Assembly (NCBI GenBank): GCA_029747585.1
Contig: JAPEVF010000329.1
Span: 1 to 40,159, forward strand
Direction of reading: 5' to 3'
DNA length: 40,159 nucleotides
From: Pleurotus djamor
Taxonomy: Eukaryota > Basidiomycota > Agaricomycetes > Agaricales > Pleurotaceae
Part shown: positions 19,913 to 32,073 of the stretch, piece by piece
Numbering within the stretch: position 1 is the stretch's first letter
Layout of the letters: every line of letters starts with the position of its first letter
The notes under the pieces: model-generated
Seen by the model: the letters and a program-made list of their open reading frames with translations, nothing else
Told to the model about the DNA's origin: nothing
Database searches by the model: none
Position numbers and translations under genes: made by a program

Positions 19913-22806
19913 ATGGCAGCTTCGCCGACGTCGACGGCCCCGCTCCCCAAGAGAACGGGAGAGCAACATCAATGGCTCAACGAACTCGAACACTGGTCCT
20001 CTGTCGAACCACAAGATCTTATGGATTCAATTTTACGACAAAGTTTTAAGCCCCTAACTGGTCAACCAACAGAATGGGCCTTCTCGGGGTGGTTGCGCCC
20101 TATCCTTACGGATGCTACCTTCCCCGCAGGGCTCTCACATACTCTCTTAAATGAGTGCGAACTGCGGCCGGGGAAAGAGCTTGTCGAGCTCTGGCTTGAC
20201 AGAGACTCACCAGCCGATTTTATCGTTCGGGCCTACAGGCGGAAGAATATGGAGACTTTACTCGATCGGTGAGTGCTCTTGTCTAGCAATGTCGCCAGCA
20301 CACATTACAAGTAAACTATTCTTCAGGGAGTCCACACTCTCGGCCCTCTCTCAGGCGTTCGACGAGCCCCCTATCGGCGACATATGCCAACGCTTTCTGA
20401 AGGACGTAGACTTTTACAGGACTATGTCCACTTATCCCGATCCTTCCAGTCGCACCATTCACCTAACAAACTCCAGTGGGTCGGGAAAGAGTTATCTCGT
20501 CAAAATATTGGCCAATGAGGCCAGTGTATTGCCTATAATTCAGGCTGTGGTCATATATCTGATGGCCTCGCATCCTGTAGTATCTCACTGTCAGTGTTTC
20601 TATCATTTCTATGGTCGATCCCGATCCATCGGACCCTCCAACGGTGGACTGGCCTCCTTCGGACAAACCAGCTTGTGATTTCTTTCGCGAGCAAGAACGA
20701 ATACGGGCAAATAAAGTTTGGTCACACTTTGATTGTACCGTACTTGTCTACTCAAAAGCGTTCTAGGGCGAGGAATTAGTCGGCGTGTTCATTGGTTCCC
20801 TCTTTTCCGTTATGGCAGATATTCTTCAAGAGTCCGGAACCCTCAAGGAATTCAATAAGCATTGGAAACACGTTTATCACTCCGAGCATGTCGCTGTTCG
20901 TGCAAACGAAGCTTTCGAAGTTTCCGTTCGCGAACGGACATTACAAGGAGTTGTGGACCAAGCTTTGGAGATGCTTGAGGCTACCCCCTGGCTTGACCTA
21001 CACGACCAGATAGACACATCGGAAAGCTCGATATACTGTTGGTGCGACAGTATCTTCCAAGCTGTTGTGAAGCCTCATCTCGAGAGGCTCTGTCAACTTA
21101 CTCGCTCTCTACTGCCCGACGGACGGATCTTCATCGCTTTTGAAGGACTCTCTGAGCTTGTTACCTGGGGCTGCAGTTCGGATGAACCTTCGAATCGCAT
21201 CACCATGTTTGCTTTCAAACGAATTTATGCGACCTGCTTAAATTACAGTCCCTGCTGGTTTCTCATCCTTGGTAGACATGTGGATTGTTCAGCTCTCCTC
21301 CCCCCACGAAACCCTGAACAATCGATCTTGAACTCACCGCTGCCCCCGTGGCCTTACTTTGATTATGACCTCATGGTTCAGGAAGCATTCAAACAGGAGG
21401 TCTCACCCCGGGAAGCTCTGTCGCTTGGTCATTTGAAGTACTATGGTCGTCCGGTTCGTCGTGATTCTCTTGTCCCTGGGGCTCATTTTCCTCATTACTC
21501 GCGCAGCTTTGGTCGCGACTTCATGGTCACTTAGACCTGATCAAGTTTGGTATATCTAAACTGATTTTGAGGGCATATTGGCTGCAACCAGACACGTCTG
21601 CCTTTGCAATGCTATCTGCACGAGTCCTACCGCGATTGATGCATGGTAGCTTCTCTGCTTCCAGATTGGCTTCAACATCTGTGCGTGACCATATGCGCAC
21701 GCTCTGCTGGGACGAGAAAAAATCACTCTTCTCGACTCTCACCCCATCGGAACCAATTCTATCCTTGGCCGCGGCCGTCTACATGCTTGATGAACAGGTA
21801 GCTGATAATTATGCACAGTACCAAAACATAATGGATACCGCTGTCCAATACCTTATCTTACCTTGGCGGAATATACTGGAGAAAGGTTCCTGTGGTGGAC
21901 TGATGGCTCGCCTTTACCTAACGATCGCTCGCGATGCAGCCCTTGGCGACAAACCTTTCGTAGACCCTACAGGCGTCGGCCAAAAAGTCACGGCCGTTAC
22001 TGTCAATGACTTCTTCAAGAACCTCGTCCCGTCCTGCGTACACAAAAAGCTGCCACAGGAGCTCCACGACTATGTAGTCAATTTCAGTCACTTCGCTCAG
22101 CTCTCCGACGATCTTAGCGTTTTGACATCCCAACTATTGCATCATGCTTGGTAAGTTCTCTTCTCTCGCAGTTGGCCACCCGAATGACTGTTACACGAGG
22201 TGTCGAGGCACTGCACTACTGTGCTCCTCTGGCCATCCAGTCTTCGACATACTTATAATTGCCTACCACAAGGATAAGCTCGACGAACCATTCGACGCGC
22301 ACAGTTGCTACATCCTCGCCATCAAAACTCGATTCAAGAAGTCACCAGTATCTAATTTCACTCTCCAGAGCCTTACCATTCCAACTCTTTATGGCAGCTC
22401 CAAAGTAGAGCCCACAACACCAACTGGTTCCAATCGGCCTACATTCATTCCTACCACTCTCGACAAGCTGAAGCATGTCGTCGTTCTCATGGATATGTGC
22501 ATCTCTCCGGAAGATGTATCTACCACACATGAACCTGCTGCTTATGACCCAGGCCTCAAGTTACCCTGGCATTCACGCGCGATGCATTACTCGTCGGACC
22601 CGGAGGAAGAACCATTTCGGTGGTGCATCCACATTAAGGGCCATGGTGCGACTGTTTATCCTGTAGTAGAGAAACTTGGGCCTTCGTTGTTTCATGCCGA
22701 TATCTGGAGAAGAGTCCCGATTGAAGATGAGGCTCTGTTGGGAAGTAAGGAGAGGCACAGAAAGCAAATGGGTGTTTTTCATGATTTATTGACGTTTTCA
22801 GAGTGA
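19913..22806 (+). CDS. Crinkler-RHS-type protein: P-loop-like region and degenerate REase-like C-terminus
   Basis: Six exons (19913..20268, 20327..20525, 20581..20715, 20767..21453, 21507..22150, 22200..22806) give 875 residues; introns are 58, 55, 51, 53 and 49 nt. Residues 167-174 (N-S-S-G-S-G-K-S) form a Walker A-like loop lacking the usual first glycine. The middle contains the family hallmark L-G-H-L-K-Y-Y-G-R-P-L-W. The C-terminus has C-R-G-T-A-L-L-C, Asp690 and I-L-A-I-K (712-716). Relatives, as I recall them, show an I-Q-I-K-type restriction-fold core here, so the acidic/amide residue is Ala714. A stop TAG (20764) is read as an acceptor (GTTTGG donor at 20716); if not spliced, the gene is broken. 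The family is multicopy in Agaricomycetes; possible effector or genome-conflict role, not established here. Confidence 0.72.
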
Positions 22807-24054
22807 TCGATGTTGACCGGACTTGCGAGGAGCGCGAACATTCGTTTTCTTAGATAAGCGTAGTAGAATGTTTATCTACTCATTACCGGTAGTGAACTGA
22901 TCTTAGCGAGGTGGGGCCTCAGACCTGCACGTCGCGTCGCGTCGTAAGGCCTATAGCTTTGCTTGCAAACAGAGCACAACACAGTTGTAGACGGAGTTTG
23001 CCTTCGTGCGGACCGACCACACTGACCACACTCTATGGCTCTCCCAAACTCCCTTCTGGAGGTCCATTATTGCTTTTAAAGCGCTTGATCAACGTCTAAT
23101 CTGTCGGTGATAAAAATATTTCAAGCCCAGAAATGATGCTACTTTCATTGCGACTTGTGTATCAGAGCAATATCTTGGACAAGGTATCGCAATTTCGCCT
23201 GTTTCTGAGGCCCGGAATCATCGCACTTGAAGTTGCATGAGAATTTGTGAGTTCAGAGAGTATTCATCGCTTGAAGTCTCAAACTGGTAGGAAATAGACA
23301 ACATTGCCCGTCAGGCTTGGGAACTCGGATGCTCAGCTGATGCAAGCGGCATGGGATTCTTCGATTCTGAAACTGGGACCTCTGAGATGTCTCCAACGCC
23401 CATCTCACACACATCGAAAACTTGCTTGGCGCAGACAGGACGTGGGCGGTTGACCATTTGAATTGTATTGAGCAAGTATTGGGCTCACCGGAATATGTGA
23501 CTTGATGTGGCGAGACTTTGCCACTCGACGAGCCGCAGGCCCACGATGATCCGAAGGTGCCAACAACTCCAATACCTTCTCCCCATCCAATCTGAGTCCC
23601 CTTTTCGTAGTGAGAGTCATTTTAGCCCCTGCCCTTATATGCATCGGAAACTACATCTCACCTGACGGCCCTGTCGTTCTCATGTTTTCTTCTGGAGGGC
23701 CTTGATCAGTCGGTTGAGCAGTAGCCGGTAGGGTGCTGCATCTCGGAACAGACACACAAAGCGATCACGTACCTCAAATCAACTCACGGATGGCATACTT
23801 AGATCATGAAATGGGGCGGTAGCTTCATGCAAGAGGTCACACCTCCATGGCTGAACCCTGTCCATGGGTATGCTATGCATCTCCGTGCTCCAGTTTTACG
23901 TGGTATTTCCATCTTCATGATCGGCCAACTCTACGGCTCCCGTTTTCTTTCACGCCAACCGTGTGACGGGTTCGTATCGCAGCTCAATGGTGTAGGTATA
24001 AAACCGTCGTATTGGTGCCCCAACCACGCTTAGCAAGCTCCCTTGCGAATAACG
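22807..24054. other. Intergenic, promoter region of the copper radical oxidase
   Basis: About 1.25 kb without a supportable gene; short frames on both strands are not recognisable. The right end carries a TATA box close to the oxidase start. Confidence 0.5.
23997..24003 (+). promoter_or_regulatory. TATA box of the copper radical oxidase gene
   Basis: TATAAAA ending 52 bp before the ATG at 24055, within the usual range for fungal promoters. Confidence 0.6.
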
Positions 24055-26426
24055 ATGCTTGTCCTCTTCATACCTTTACTTGCCGCTCTCTTCGTAGATG
24101 CAGAGCCTGTCGTCGCAACCCCTTTCATAAGTGGACAATGGTCCATTGTTCAGGAAGGGTGCGCTTATTTGTCCCGCGGATGAACATTAAGCTCACCTCT
24201 CCGTCAGAACATCTGGTGTTAGTGCCATGCAGCTAGCAGTTGTTACAGAGACCAAAGCCATCATATTTGACAAAGTGTGCGTTCAGTCTGTTCTATGCTG
24301 ATATGTTGATTCGATGCTGACTTTGACGATGCCCTTCTACAGGGAAAGCAACACACTTCAGATCAACGGCCACTCAGCCTGGACTGCAGAGATTGACATC
24401 CCGTCTAGGACTGTGCGACCTCTGAACGCAATCACTAATACCTGGTGTGCGACGGGAAGTTTCCTCAGTAACGGCACTTTTGTGCATTCCGCTGGCAATC
24501 CTTTTGTCGACATTGGGCAGAATGGCGTTGGTCAGTTAATCTTCGTTGACCTAACTGCTGTATCATGACGAAGACTCAGGCCCGAGCGGTCTTCAGAGTG
24601 TTCGCTTGTTCACTCCCTGCGACGATGCCAGTTGCGATATCATTGAAAGCCCTCAGCTTCGATTGACTTCGAAGCGATGGTACGCTTCTTCGGTAAGCTT
24701 TCAGTCCAGTCTCGATGCGATTTCCAGCTTACCTTCACAGGCGAGATTGGAAGACGGGTCTGTCTTCATCTTGGGGTAAGCATCTTGAATGTCGATTCAT
24801 TTTGTCTACCTTTTGACAATATTTCTTCTAGAGGGTCAACGACAGGTAATTTTGCCAATAACGAGCGCATACATAACCCCACCTTCGAGTTCTTCCCTCC
24901 CAAAAATATCCACGGTTCGTCCTTGCCTACGTCCTTGTCTTTCGCGCCTCTAACGCTTCACAAAGGGGCCAACGGTCTTCAAATACACAATCAGTTCATG
25001 GTGGACTCTCTCAACAGCAACCACTTCCCTAACGTCCACACCCTCCCCGATGGGACATTGTTCGTTTCCGCCAATCAACAAGCAATGATCTTCGACTGGA
25101 AAACGAACACCGAGCGCAGACTTCCAAACTTCCCCAATGGAGTCAGGTTTAGTTCGCCTTTCTCTGGATCTGCCGTTCTTCTTCCCTTGACGGAAGCCAA
25201 CAACTTCACCCCAGAGATTATGATCTGTGGAGGCTCCCTGGTCGACGACCAACTCGACCCCATCTTCATCTCTCTCGAAGAGCCAGCTTCCGCCCAGTGT
25301 GCTCGATTGGTACTGACTGAGGCCGGCATTAGGGCTGGTTGGAAAGTCGAACAGATGCCATCTCCGCGAATTATGGTTGAACTCATCCTTCTACCAGACG
25401 GTCGAGTTGCTCTCGTCAATGGTGCAGGAACTGGTGCTGCCGGATATGATCATGTAAGTCACCCATCCATTATCATTGTTTTGACGAATTGACTAATCGG
25501 ATGCCCACAGTTCAACGAAACCATCGGATCGAGTGATGCTGACCACCCGGCATTGACAGCCGTTGTCTATGACCCTAATGCACGTCCCAATCAAAGGTTT
25601 TCATCTGCGGGTATTCCTGCTTCTGAGATCCCGCGGATGTACCACTCCACTGCTTCGCTCGTTCCGGATGGCAGTATTCTATTAGGTCCCACCTCGTTCA
25701 CTCCCCCGTATGATATATGCTAATTTTTCCGATAGCTGGATCCAATCCCAACCTCAACGTATCCACGGTAACATTCGGTACAGAATACAGGTATATCGAT
25801 ACACTGGTTGAAGGGGTAAATATTGATCAGCTCAAAGAATGGAATTCTTGTCCCCTCCCTACATGGCCCAAGCTCGGCCAAGCTTCACTGGTCTTCCGGC
25901 CACGGTGGACTTTGGCAAGCAGTTCACGCTCAATGTCGATCTACCATCTTCTGCTCGCGGAGCTACTGGTACGTCCCAACCCTTTCCAACCGACGCGCTG
26001 CTTATATTTATGATACATAGTCGTTTTGATGGATTTGGGCTTTGCAACGCACGGAGTTCATATGGACCAGAAACTTGTCCAACTTGGAGCCACTCTTTCC
26101 CGAGACAAGAAAACTCTTCGCGTCACGAGTCCGCCAAACCCACGGCTCTTCTCTCCTGGGCCTGGGTTTATCTTCGTCGTCAGCGACGATGGTGTCCCTT
26201 CCACAGGAAAGAGAGTCATAATCGGCACAGGGGCTCCCCCACCCGTTGACGAGGCTGCTATAGCGAAGTGAGCTGTTCCTCTCTTCAACCAAACCCTCGT
26301 GGCGAATTAATNCCCCCCTACAGCCTCCTCAGCCAGACGGAACCCATCTCCTTGGACCCCGGTCCACCACCACCTGCTACTGGCGAAGGAAGTGATGCCA
26401 ATATCAATCCTTTGACTCAAAATTAA
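24055..26426 (+). CDS. Glyoxal oxidase / copper radical oxidase (AA5_1)
   Basis: Secreted enzyme oxidising aldehydes to acids with release of H2O2, which feeds lignin-degrading peroxidases. Eleven exons (24055..24158, 24208..24276, 24343..24530, 24580..24692, 24741..24775, 24832..25453, 25511..25685, 25736..25790, 25838..25968, 26021..26267, 26324..26426) give 613 residues. The last intron hides a TGA and contains one N. A signal peptide covers about residues 1-17. The active site is complete: Cys93 (T-W-C-A-T-G) and Tyr155 (R-W-Y-A-S) for the Cys-Tyr cofactor, and Tyr421-His422 (R-M-Y-H-S) and His507 (F-A-T-H-G-V) as copper ligands. A Kelch-like propeller and C-terminal DUF1929-type domain are recognisable. 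Residues encoded near 24945-25000 form an insert against relatives as I remember them. Pro-rich C-terminal tail. Probably functional; a plant-matter-decaying lifestyle is inferred. Confidence 0.95.
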
Positions 26427-26714
26427 GATGTCCTTTTGTATCACCAATTCTGAAAGCATGAAATATCAGATCACTTACCGCCCTGGATCACCCATCGTCC
26501 CCTAGAAGCACGAAGATTTGAACATATGACATTCTTGGATTATATGGTAATTCTAGCCTACAGAGTGATGCTTGGATACACGGAACATGGTAGGATCATT
26601 AATCGCGTCTGCCTCGTCAAAATTTATACAACACAAAAGGGAAAACGCTTGAAGACATGCAAAGATGACACGGATGTAAGGAAGTGCGTGGTGGGTTCAT
26701 AGCAAAGAAAACAT

Positions 26715-29277
26715 CTAATCAACATCCATGTTCGTAGGGCCATCTCCCTTGGAGGGTTCTGGAGCCTCCTTAGGAGTCTCCGTACCGTTCTTCGGTGTGT
26801 CCGAACCGGGGGTGGGTACCACCTTAGGCTTGGGTTTTGTCATTATGGGAGTGGCGAAGTAGATAACATCATCTCTCTTCTTCGAGATCTCCTCGGTCGT
26901 GAGAGTGGGATCAGCGTTCTTCGGCTTCTCAGCTTGGCGGGCGACGTTGTCATCAAGCCACTTCTGAACAGTAGCAACCTTCTCGATGACGCTCTGCTTG
27001 TCCTTCTCATCGATGTGGCTGTATTTCTCGTCGCCGGATGTCGCTTGCGACATGTACAGGTTGAGGGTCTCACGGAGTTGAGAGATAGCTTTTGGTCGGT
27101 CTTCGTTTTGGCGGTAACGGTTGGAGATAGGGTCACCCAAAAGCTTGAGGGCGTCGAGTCTAGTAACGTATGCGGTCTTGGTAGCGTCTTCACCTTCTTC
27201 GCTGTAAAGCCAATCCTCAGCCTCTTGGAGAGCCGCGAGGAGTTTGGACTTCTCGTCCGATCGGTGGTATGAAGCATAGCGGTCGTCAAGCTTGCCACGC
27301 ATATCGTAGACGTATTCTTCAAGAGCGTTCTTGCGATCCTATACCAGGCGGGTCGCGTCAGCAAACGCCTGAACATGGCGAAACTACGGAACGTACCTCA
27401 GTATCTTGCACAAGCTTGTCGGCAGCGTGCATTTGTGCCTCAGCCTCCTTCCACTGCTCCAAGATCGACTTGTCGAGACTGGATGCACCAGTGACGAACT
27501 TAATCTCCTTCTTCTTGACAATCTTCTTTTTCTTGGGGGGTACGGGAGGGGCACCATCGGCGGGGGCATCGACTTCCATTGGCTGGGGTTCCTCCTTTTC
27601 CTCGACCTCCTCAACATACGCAGTCTCGAACGACATAATACCATGGAGGTTCAGTTTCGTCTTGAGCTTCACGCAAGTGACATCACCCTTGGGGTCCGCT
27701 GGTACCTCCTTGGCGCTGAAGCGAGCGATCCAAGGGTTAACACCACCAGGAAGTTCTTCAGGCTCAGCGTAACGAGCCTCAATATCGAAGGCGTCCTTGC
27801 GGTAGAAAGTGAGGACCTTCGTGGAAGGAATACCGTTGCCCTTGGGGTAGACAACGAGCTCAGTGTCATCGTCGGGGTCGGTGGGGATGGGTTCCCATTG
27901 GACCTTGATGGGGTAGTGGGTGGTATCATGGACGTGGAAGTCGCGGACACGGAAGACGGGGGAAAGCATGGCACAGGCGAAAGTGGCACCACGAGCAATA
28001 GCTTCGTCTTGGTTGAGGGTGGTCGAGAGCACCTTGCCGGGGAATGCTTCTTGAATACGCGCCCGGACAGCGGGCACACGAGTTGATCCACCGATAAGTT
28101 CAACTGAATCAATTTGATCCAAGGTCAATTCGGAATCCTGGATAGCCTGTTGGATAGGGCCAACGATGCGGCTGAGCACTTCGCCAATCAAACCCTCCAT
28201 CTCCTCCCTGGTCAACTTCGATGAGGCGTCAATGTCGTTCATGATCGACTCAACGTTGAGAGGAGCCTCAGCGTTCGCTGATAGAATCTTCTTGAGCTTC
28301 TCACAGCCAGCAGCGAGACGGAAGGTGGCTTTTGGATTTGAAAGCACATCAATCTTGTACTTGGTCTTGAATTCCTCGGCGAAGTGGCGCACAAGGGCGA
28401 AATCGATGTCACGACCACCAAGGTGGCGATCGTACGCGGAGGCTTTGACGATAAGCTGCCCTTTCGAGAAGGCAACAATTGTAACCGATAAACTCGAATG
28501 TCCAACATCGACGAAGCAGACGTGTTTGGGATTGTCGGACTCTGGGAGGTCGGATTTCGTGATACCGTAACCGAGGGCGGTCGCTGTTGAGTCGTTGATG
28601 AGGCGGAGGACGTTCAAGTTGGCGATCGCGGCGGCATCAAGAAGTGCGCGACGTTGGATATCGGTGAACCACCCCGGGATGGCGATGACAATGTCGTTAA
28701 CACCGACTTTGAGCTCGGCTGAAGCGATATCGCGTAGCTTGCCCAAGTACATCCCAACCAATTGCGTGGCTGAAAAGGTCTGCTGTTCCCCCACATAATT
28801 CACCTAAGAGATGACCCATCAGTCTCAAAAATATACGCCCAAAAATGTTTTCGCGGTGCTCACCTGCGTCCCAACCTGGCCATTCAGATCTATCAACTTG
28901 GCATTCAAAAACTTCTTCTCCAACTCAACATCGGGGTCATTCAGTGACCGTCCGATAAGTCTTTTCAAAGATCCGATGGTGTTTTTGAAGTTAGATGTTT
29001 CTTGCGTCTTTGCCGACTCTCCGATGGCTCTCTGTTTGGGCCCAAAGGCAACAAGAGATCTATACGGTAATGCATCAGCATCCTTACGATGGAAGAAAAA
29101 TATGAATTCTAACTCACGGTGTAGCACGATTTGATACCTCGTTGGTGATGATATCGATACCGCGGTGTCGGGCAACGCCAATCTGAGAGTCGAATGTCAG
29201 CAAGCACGTTGGGGGCGACCACCTCGACGACATACCTTGCTGTGCAATGTGCCAAAGTCTACGCCGACGACGGCCAT
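26715..29277 (-). CDS. SSE1: Hsp110-type chaperone / nucleotide exchange factor (Sse1-like)
   Basis: Cytosolic Hsp70-superfamily member acting as nucleotide exchange factor and holdase for Hsp70. Five exons (29277..29236, 29182..29118, 29059..28864, 28803..27397, 27338..26715) give 777 residues; introns are 53-60 nt. The nucleotide-binding domain shows V-D-F-G-T (6-10), F-V-D-V-G-H-S-S, H-L-G-G-R-D-I-D and E-L-I-G-G-S-T-R-V-P. Hsp110 class, rather than canonical Hsp70, is shown by R-G-I-D-I-I-T-N-E-V-S-N-R, by K-T-K-Y-K-I-D, and by an acidic loop (E-E-V-E-E-K-E-E-P) with a Lys-rich segment in the extended substrate-binding region. The C-terminus is a helical lid followed by a Pro/Lys-rich tail ending M-D-V-D instead of EEVD. 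It is somewhat longer than yeast Sse1 (about 690). No classical heat-shock element was clearly identified upstream. Complete. Confidence 0.96.
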
Positions 29278-29730
29278 GATGATTTAGAGGGTAGTAGGGT
29301 AAGAAAAAAGTCTAGTCCGTGAAAGTTGAAAGGCAAAGCTTGAAAGATCGCGTTCAAAAAACTACATAAATCTGATTTGGGCTTGTTTTCGATGGAATTC
29401 TGGAGGCTTCGACGCGATTCGAGCACAATCTAATCGATTCGAATCTAATCAGCGCAAAATCGATCAGCTCCTAATCGCCGACATAGGAGATGCGGNAAAA
29501 AATTGAGTGGATAAGAACCTGTTTCAAGAACGTGTATTAGCTTGAATCGCCCAATAATCCACCGAAAATAAATGTCAAATGCCACAGGAAAGGTTGTACG
29601 TATGAACAGAAACACAGTAGTGGGAGAACCATACAACTAAGGGTATAACATAAGGATAAATGTTCAACGTTCAAAACTTGTCATCAGATGTCCGTTTGTC
29701 TTGATAAATGAAAAGTGAGCGATAAAACTA
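29278..29730. other. Intergenic, 5' of Hsp110 and 3' of secreted-protein gene
   Basis: Promoter side of the Hsp110 gene. It contains an N before an A-run (29496) and an EcoRI-type GAATTC near 29395, but no properly spaced GAA/TTC triplets of a strong heat-shock element. Confidence 0.4.
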
Positions 29731-31107
29731 TTAAAGAACCGTCGCGGCCTCGAATGAGAGAGCCTGAAAGGATATTATAAGTTTGGCAACTTGAGACAAA
29801 ATCCAGTGGACTTACGCATTCGTAAGTGCCAGCGTTGCCGAAGACATTTTCGAATTCAGCACGGTCGGCGGTGATGATGAAGGCTTCTATAAGTAATAAA
29901 CAGTACATCCTCGGTGAAAAACAGCAATCAGATCGGCGAGGAAGAGACGCACCTGAAGCAGAATCATAGAAGAGGGATACAGAAGGCAGAGAACCATCCA
30001 CATTCACCCATGTTGGAGTCACTTCCTGCGTCACAGGATTGTAGCGCCACTGAGGAATTGAAAGATTATATCAGCCCCGGAGGCCTTGGATAGAAACAAA
30101 GGCGCGACGTACGATGGCACTCTCGGTACCCACAGTGCTACCTGTCGCGGCTGTGAAGGAATTATCTTGCTCCACAGCAGGGGCTCCGGGAGCACTCTGG
30201 GTAACACCACCCAGGTAAGCGTAGCTACGAAAAGCTGAGGGACTGGAGAGAAAGTACGAAAGGGGAGGGGTACGTACTGGTAAGAACCTGGCCCCAAGTT
30301 GTAATCAGCGTTGGCGAAACCGGAGATTGCACCAAGGAATGGATAAGTGGGAAGGGTAGATCCGTTCTGTCGAAATTTGATGGTTAGGCAAGACTTGGGT
30401 GACGTCTACGAAACAAGTGTACGCACGATGAGAGTTATGTCAACCGGTCCAGCTTGTGCAGCGTCGAGATCAATCTCAACTTGAATACGATTGGCTGACG
30501 ACTCAGTGAGCACGTATTCGCCAAAGCTGTTGAGATTTCGGGAGACATATCCAGCGAAAACTCCAGTATCCAAGTTAGTGCATGCCAGATGGCCTTGAGT
30601 GCTTCAATCGAATGACATCAGCAATCACTTCATGATAGATATTGGTTAACGCACAAGACGGGATCAGGTGTAGCTGAAGGTTGAGAAGAAGAAGAAGTTG
30701 GAGTGTCCGATGGGGAAGAAGAAGGGGTATTCGATGTAGGTGGTTGTGAGATTGTTGGAGAAGGCGACGGGGATGGCGAAGGGCTAGCCAACCCTCGAGC
30801 AGCAGCTATGAGATAACAATAAACATTCACATCATCGTCATGAGGAGGGGCGAGCCTTACTTCTCCGGACTGGGGGCTTCGGTGCGAATCCCTCAGCCAA
30901 TCGTTTGGCATTCGACCAGGACTCCGGAGCTGGGTGTCTTCGCGTCCGACGTCCGAGTGGTAGATGCTTGTGAGATGTGCTATATTCAGACTGGGCATGG
31001 CCAAACGGGGGGTGTAGGCTGATCCCCCGGTTCGCGAAGGTGTGGGACAGAAGAGAGGCTGTCGCAAGCCCAGAAAGGAATGTGATGAAAAGAAGGGACT
31101 TGAACAT
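29731..31107 (-). CDS. Secreted Ser/Pro-rich protein of a basidiomycete family of unknown function
   Basis: Eight exons (31107..30861, 30805..30655, 30601..30427, 30366..30278, 30224..30113, 30049..29953, 29886..29816, 29763..29731) give 324 residues; introns are 52-67 nt and frames join throughout. Residues 1-18 are a signal peptide (M-F-K-S-L-L-F-I-T-F-L-S-G-L-A-T-A-S). A dibasic R-R-T-R-R may be a Kex2 site. Then P-E-S-W-S-N-A-K-R-L-A-E-G, a Ser/Pro low-complexity linker (about 89-131, probably O-glycosylated), and a globular C-terminal domain. That domain includes N-S-F-G-E-Y-V-L-T, F-L-G-A-I-S-G-F-A-N, S-A-I-W-R-Y-N and a C-terminal A-L-S-F-E-A. This layout matches a widespread Agaricomycete extracellular family that I recognise but cannot name functionally; no catalytic residues are known to me. 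Cell-wall or matrix association is possible. Confidence 0.85.
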
Positions 31108-32073
31108 AGCAGCAGGTCGAAGGTGTAATCAAACGAATGTGAGTTATTAAGACGTGAGGTTCCTCTGAAAAGAGTGGAAGGTGCGATTGCGCTCGAGAGC
31201 ACAAATCACTAGCGTTTCTTGCTGGCAGAAGGGGGAAGAGAAAGCGAAAAGAAAACCGCGTTGTTTTCTTGGCCATGTTTTTCCAGGGGATTGATTTATC
31301 ACTCGGCCCTGATTGGACCCTTGCGGACTGTTCGCGTCGACGTGAGAAAAGCAGGCAAGTCGTGATGAATTCACAACCTTCGTTGTTCCAGTCTGTCAAC
31401 ACGAAAGATCAACACTGTTGATGTGAGTGATTAAGTGATTGACTCGACTCTGCGAATGGAGAGGCTCACCAAGTGTGGCCGACAACTTTTCAGGCCCGCC
31501 AACGACCGGATTAGACGGTGCCTTAGATAAACAAATGCCCGCAATTAATTGACGCAAATTATCAATTCTGTCTGTATTGGCCTGACGCCGACATCGCGCA
31601 CGCCTAGCCTCCAAAAGTAGTGGGACGTTCCAAGAAGTCGTATTCGCTTGGGCGTTCCCATACTAGCAGTGTGCAGTTTTTTAACCGAGCAACTAAGTAC
31701 CAGGCAAGGCATGCACGCAAAACATCCGTTGTGGTGAGTCCAGACGAGAGGAACCCAGCTTGTTGGGGATTCGAAGAGTTCAAGCTTCTTTCCAATTTAG
31801 GGGTACACCACGAAGTTCAATCGCAGGTGTAGGGCCCGGCTGCGCACACAGAGAAGTTACTCCACATTGGCACGATGAACTATATACAATGTCCAAACAT
31901 CGAAGTTTGGTCATCGCAGTGTCTTCCGTGATAGTGGAGTACGCCGCTGTCAGAAACTCACCACAGTTCTTCAAGCCAATGCGATCAAGGTTTCGACTTC
32001 GTGAGTGCGCCGTTCGGTCACAGCGTTGCGACGTTCTTCATTTCGAGTATCTACGAGTCTCCGTCAAAATGAC
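31108..32073. other. Intergenic
   Basis: About 970 bp between the start of the secreted-protein gene and a weak gene candidate. Only short frames in several phases; nothing recognisable. Confidence 0.45.

Noticed and set aside
27406..28086. Long plus-strand frame opposite Hsp110
   Set aside because: Antisense shadow of a highly conserved coding exon; no independent evidence.
29385..29420. Possible heat-shock element upstream of Hsp110
   Set aside because: GAA and TTC triplets are present but not spaced as alternating 5-bp units.
30838..30905. tRNA-like G-T-G-C-G-A-A-T-C-C box
   Set aside because: No acceptor stem, D-arm or anticodon arm pairs around it; it lies in a coding exon of the secreted protein.
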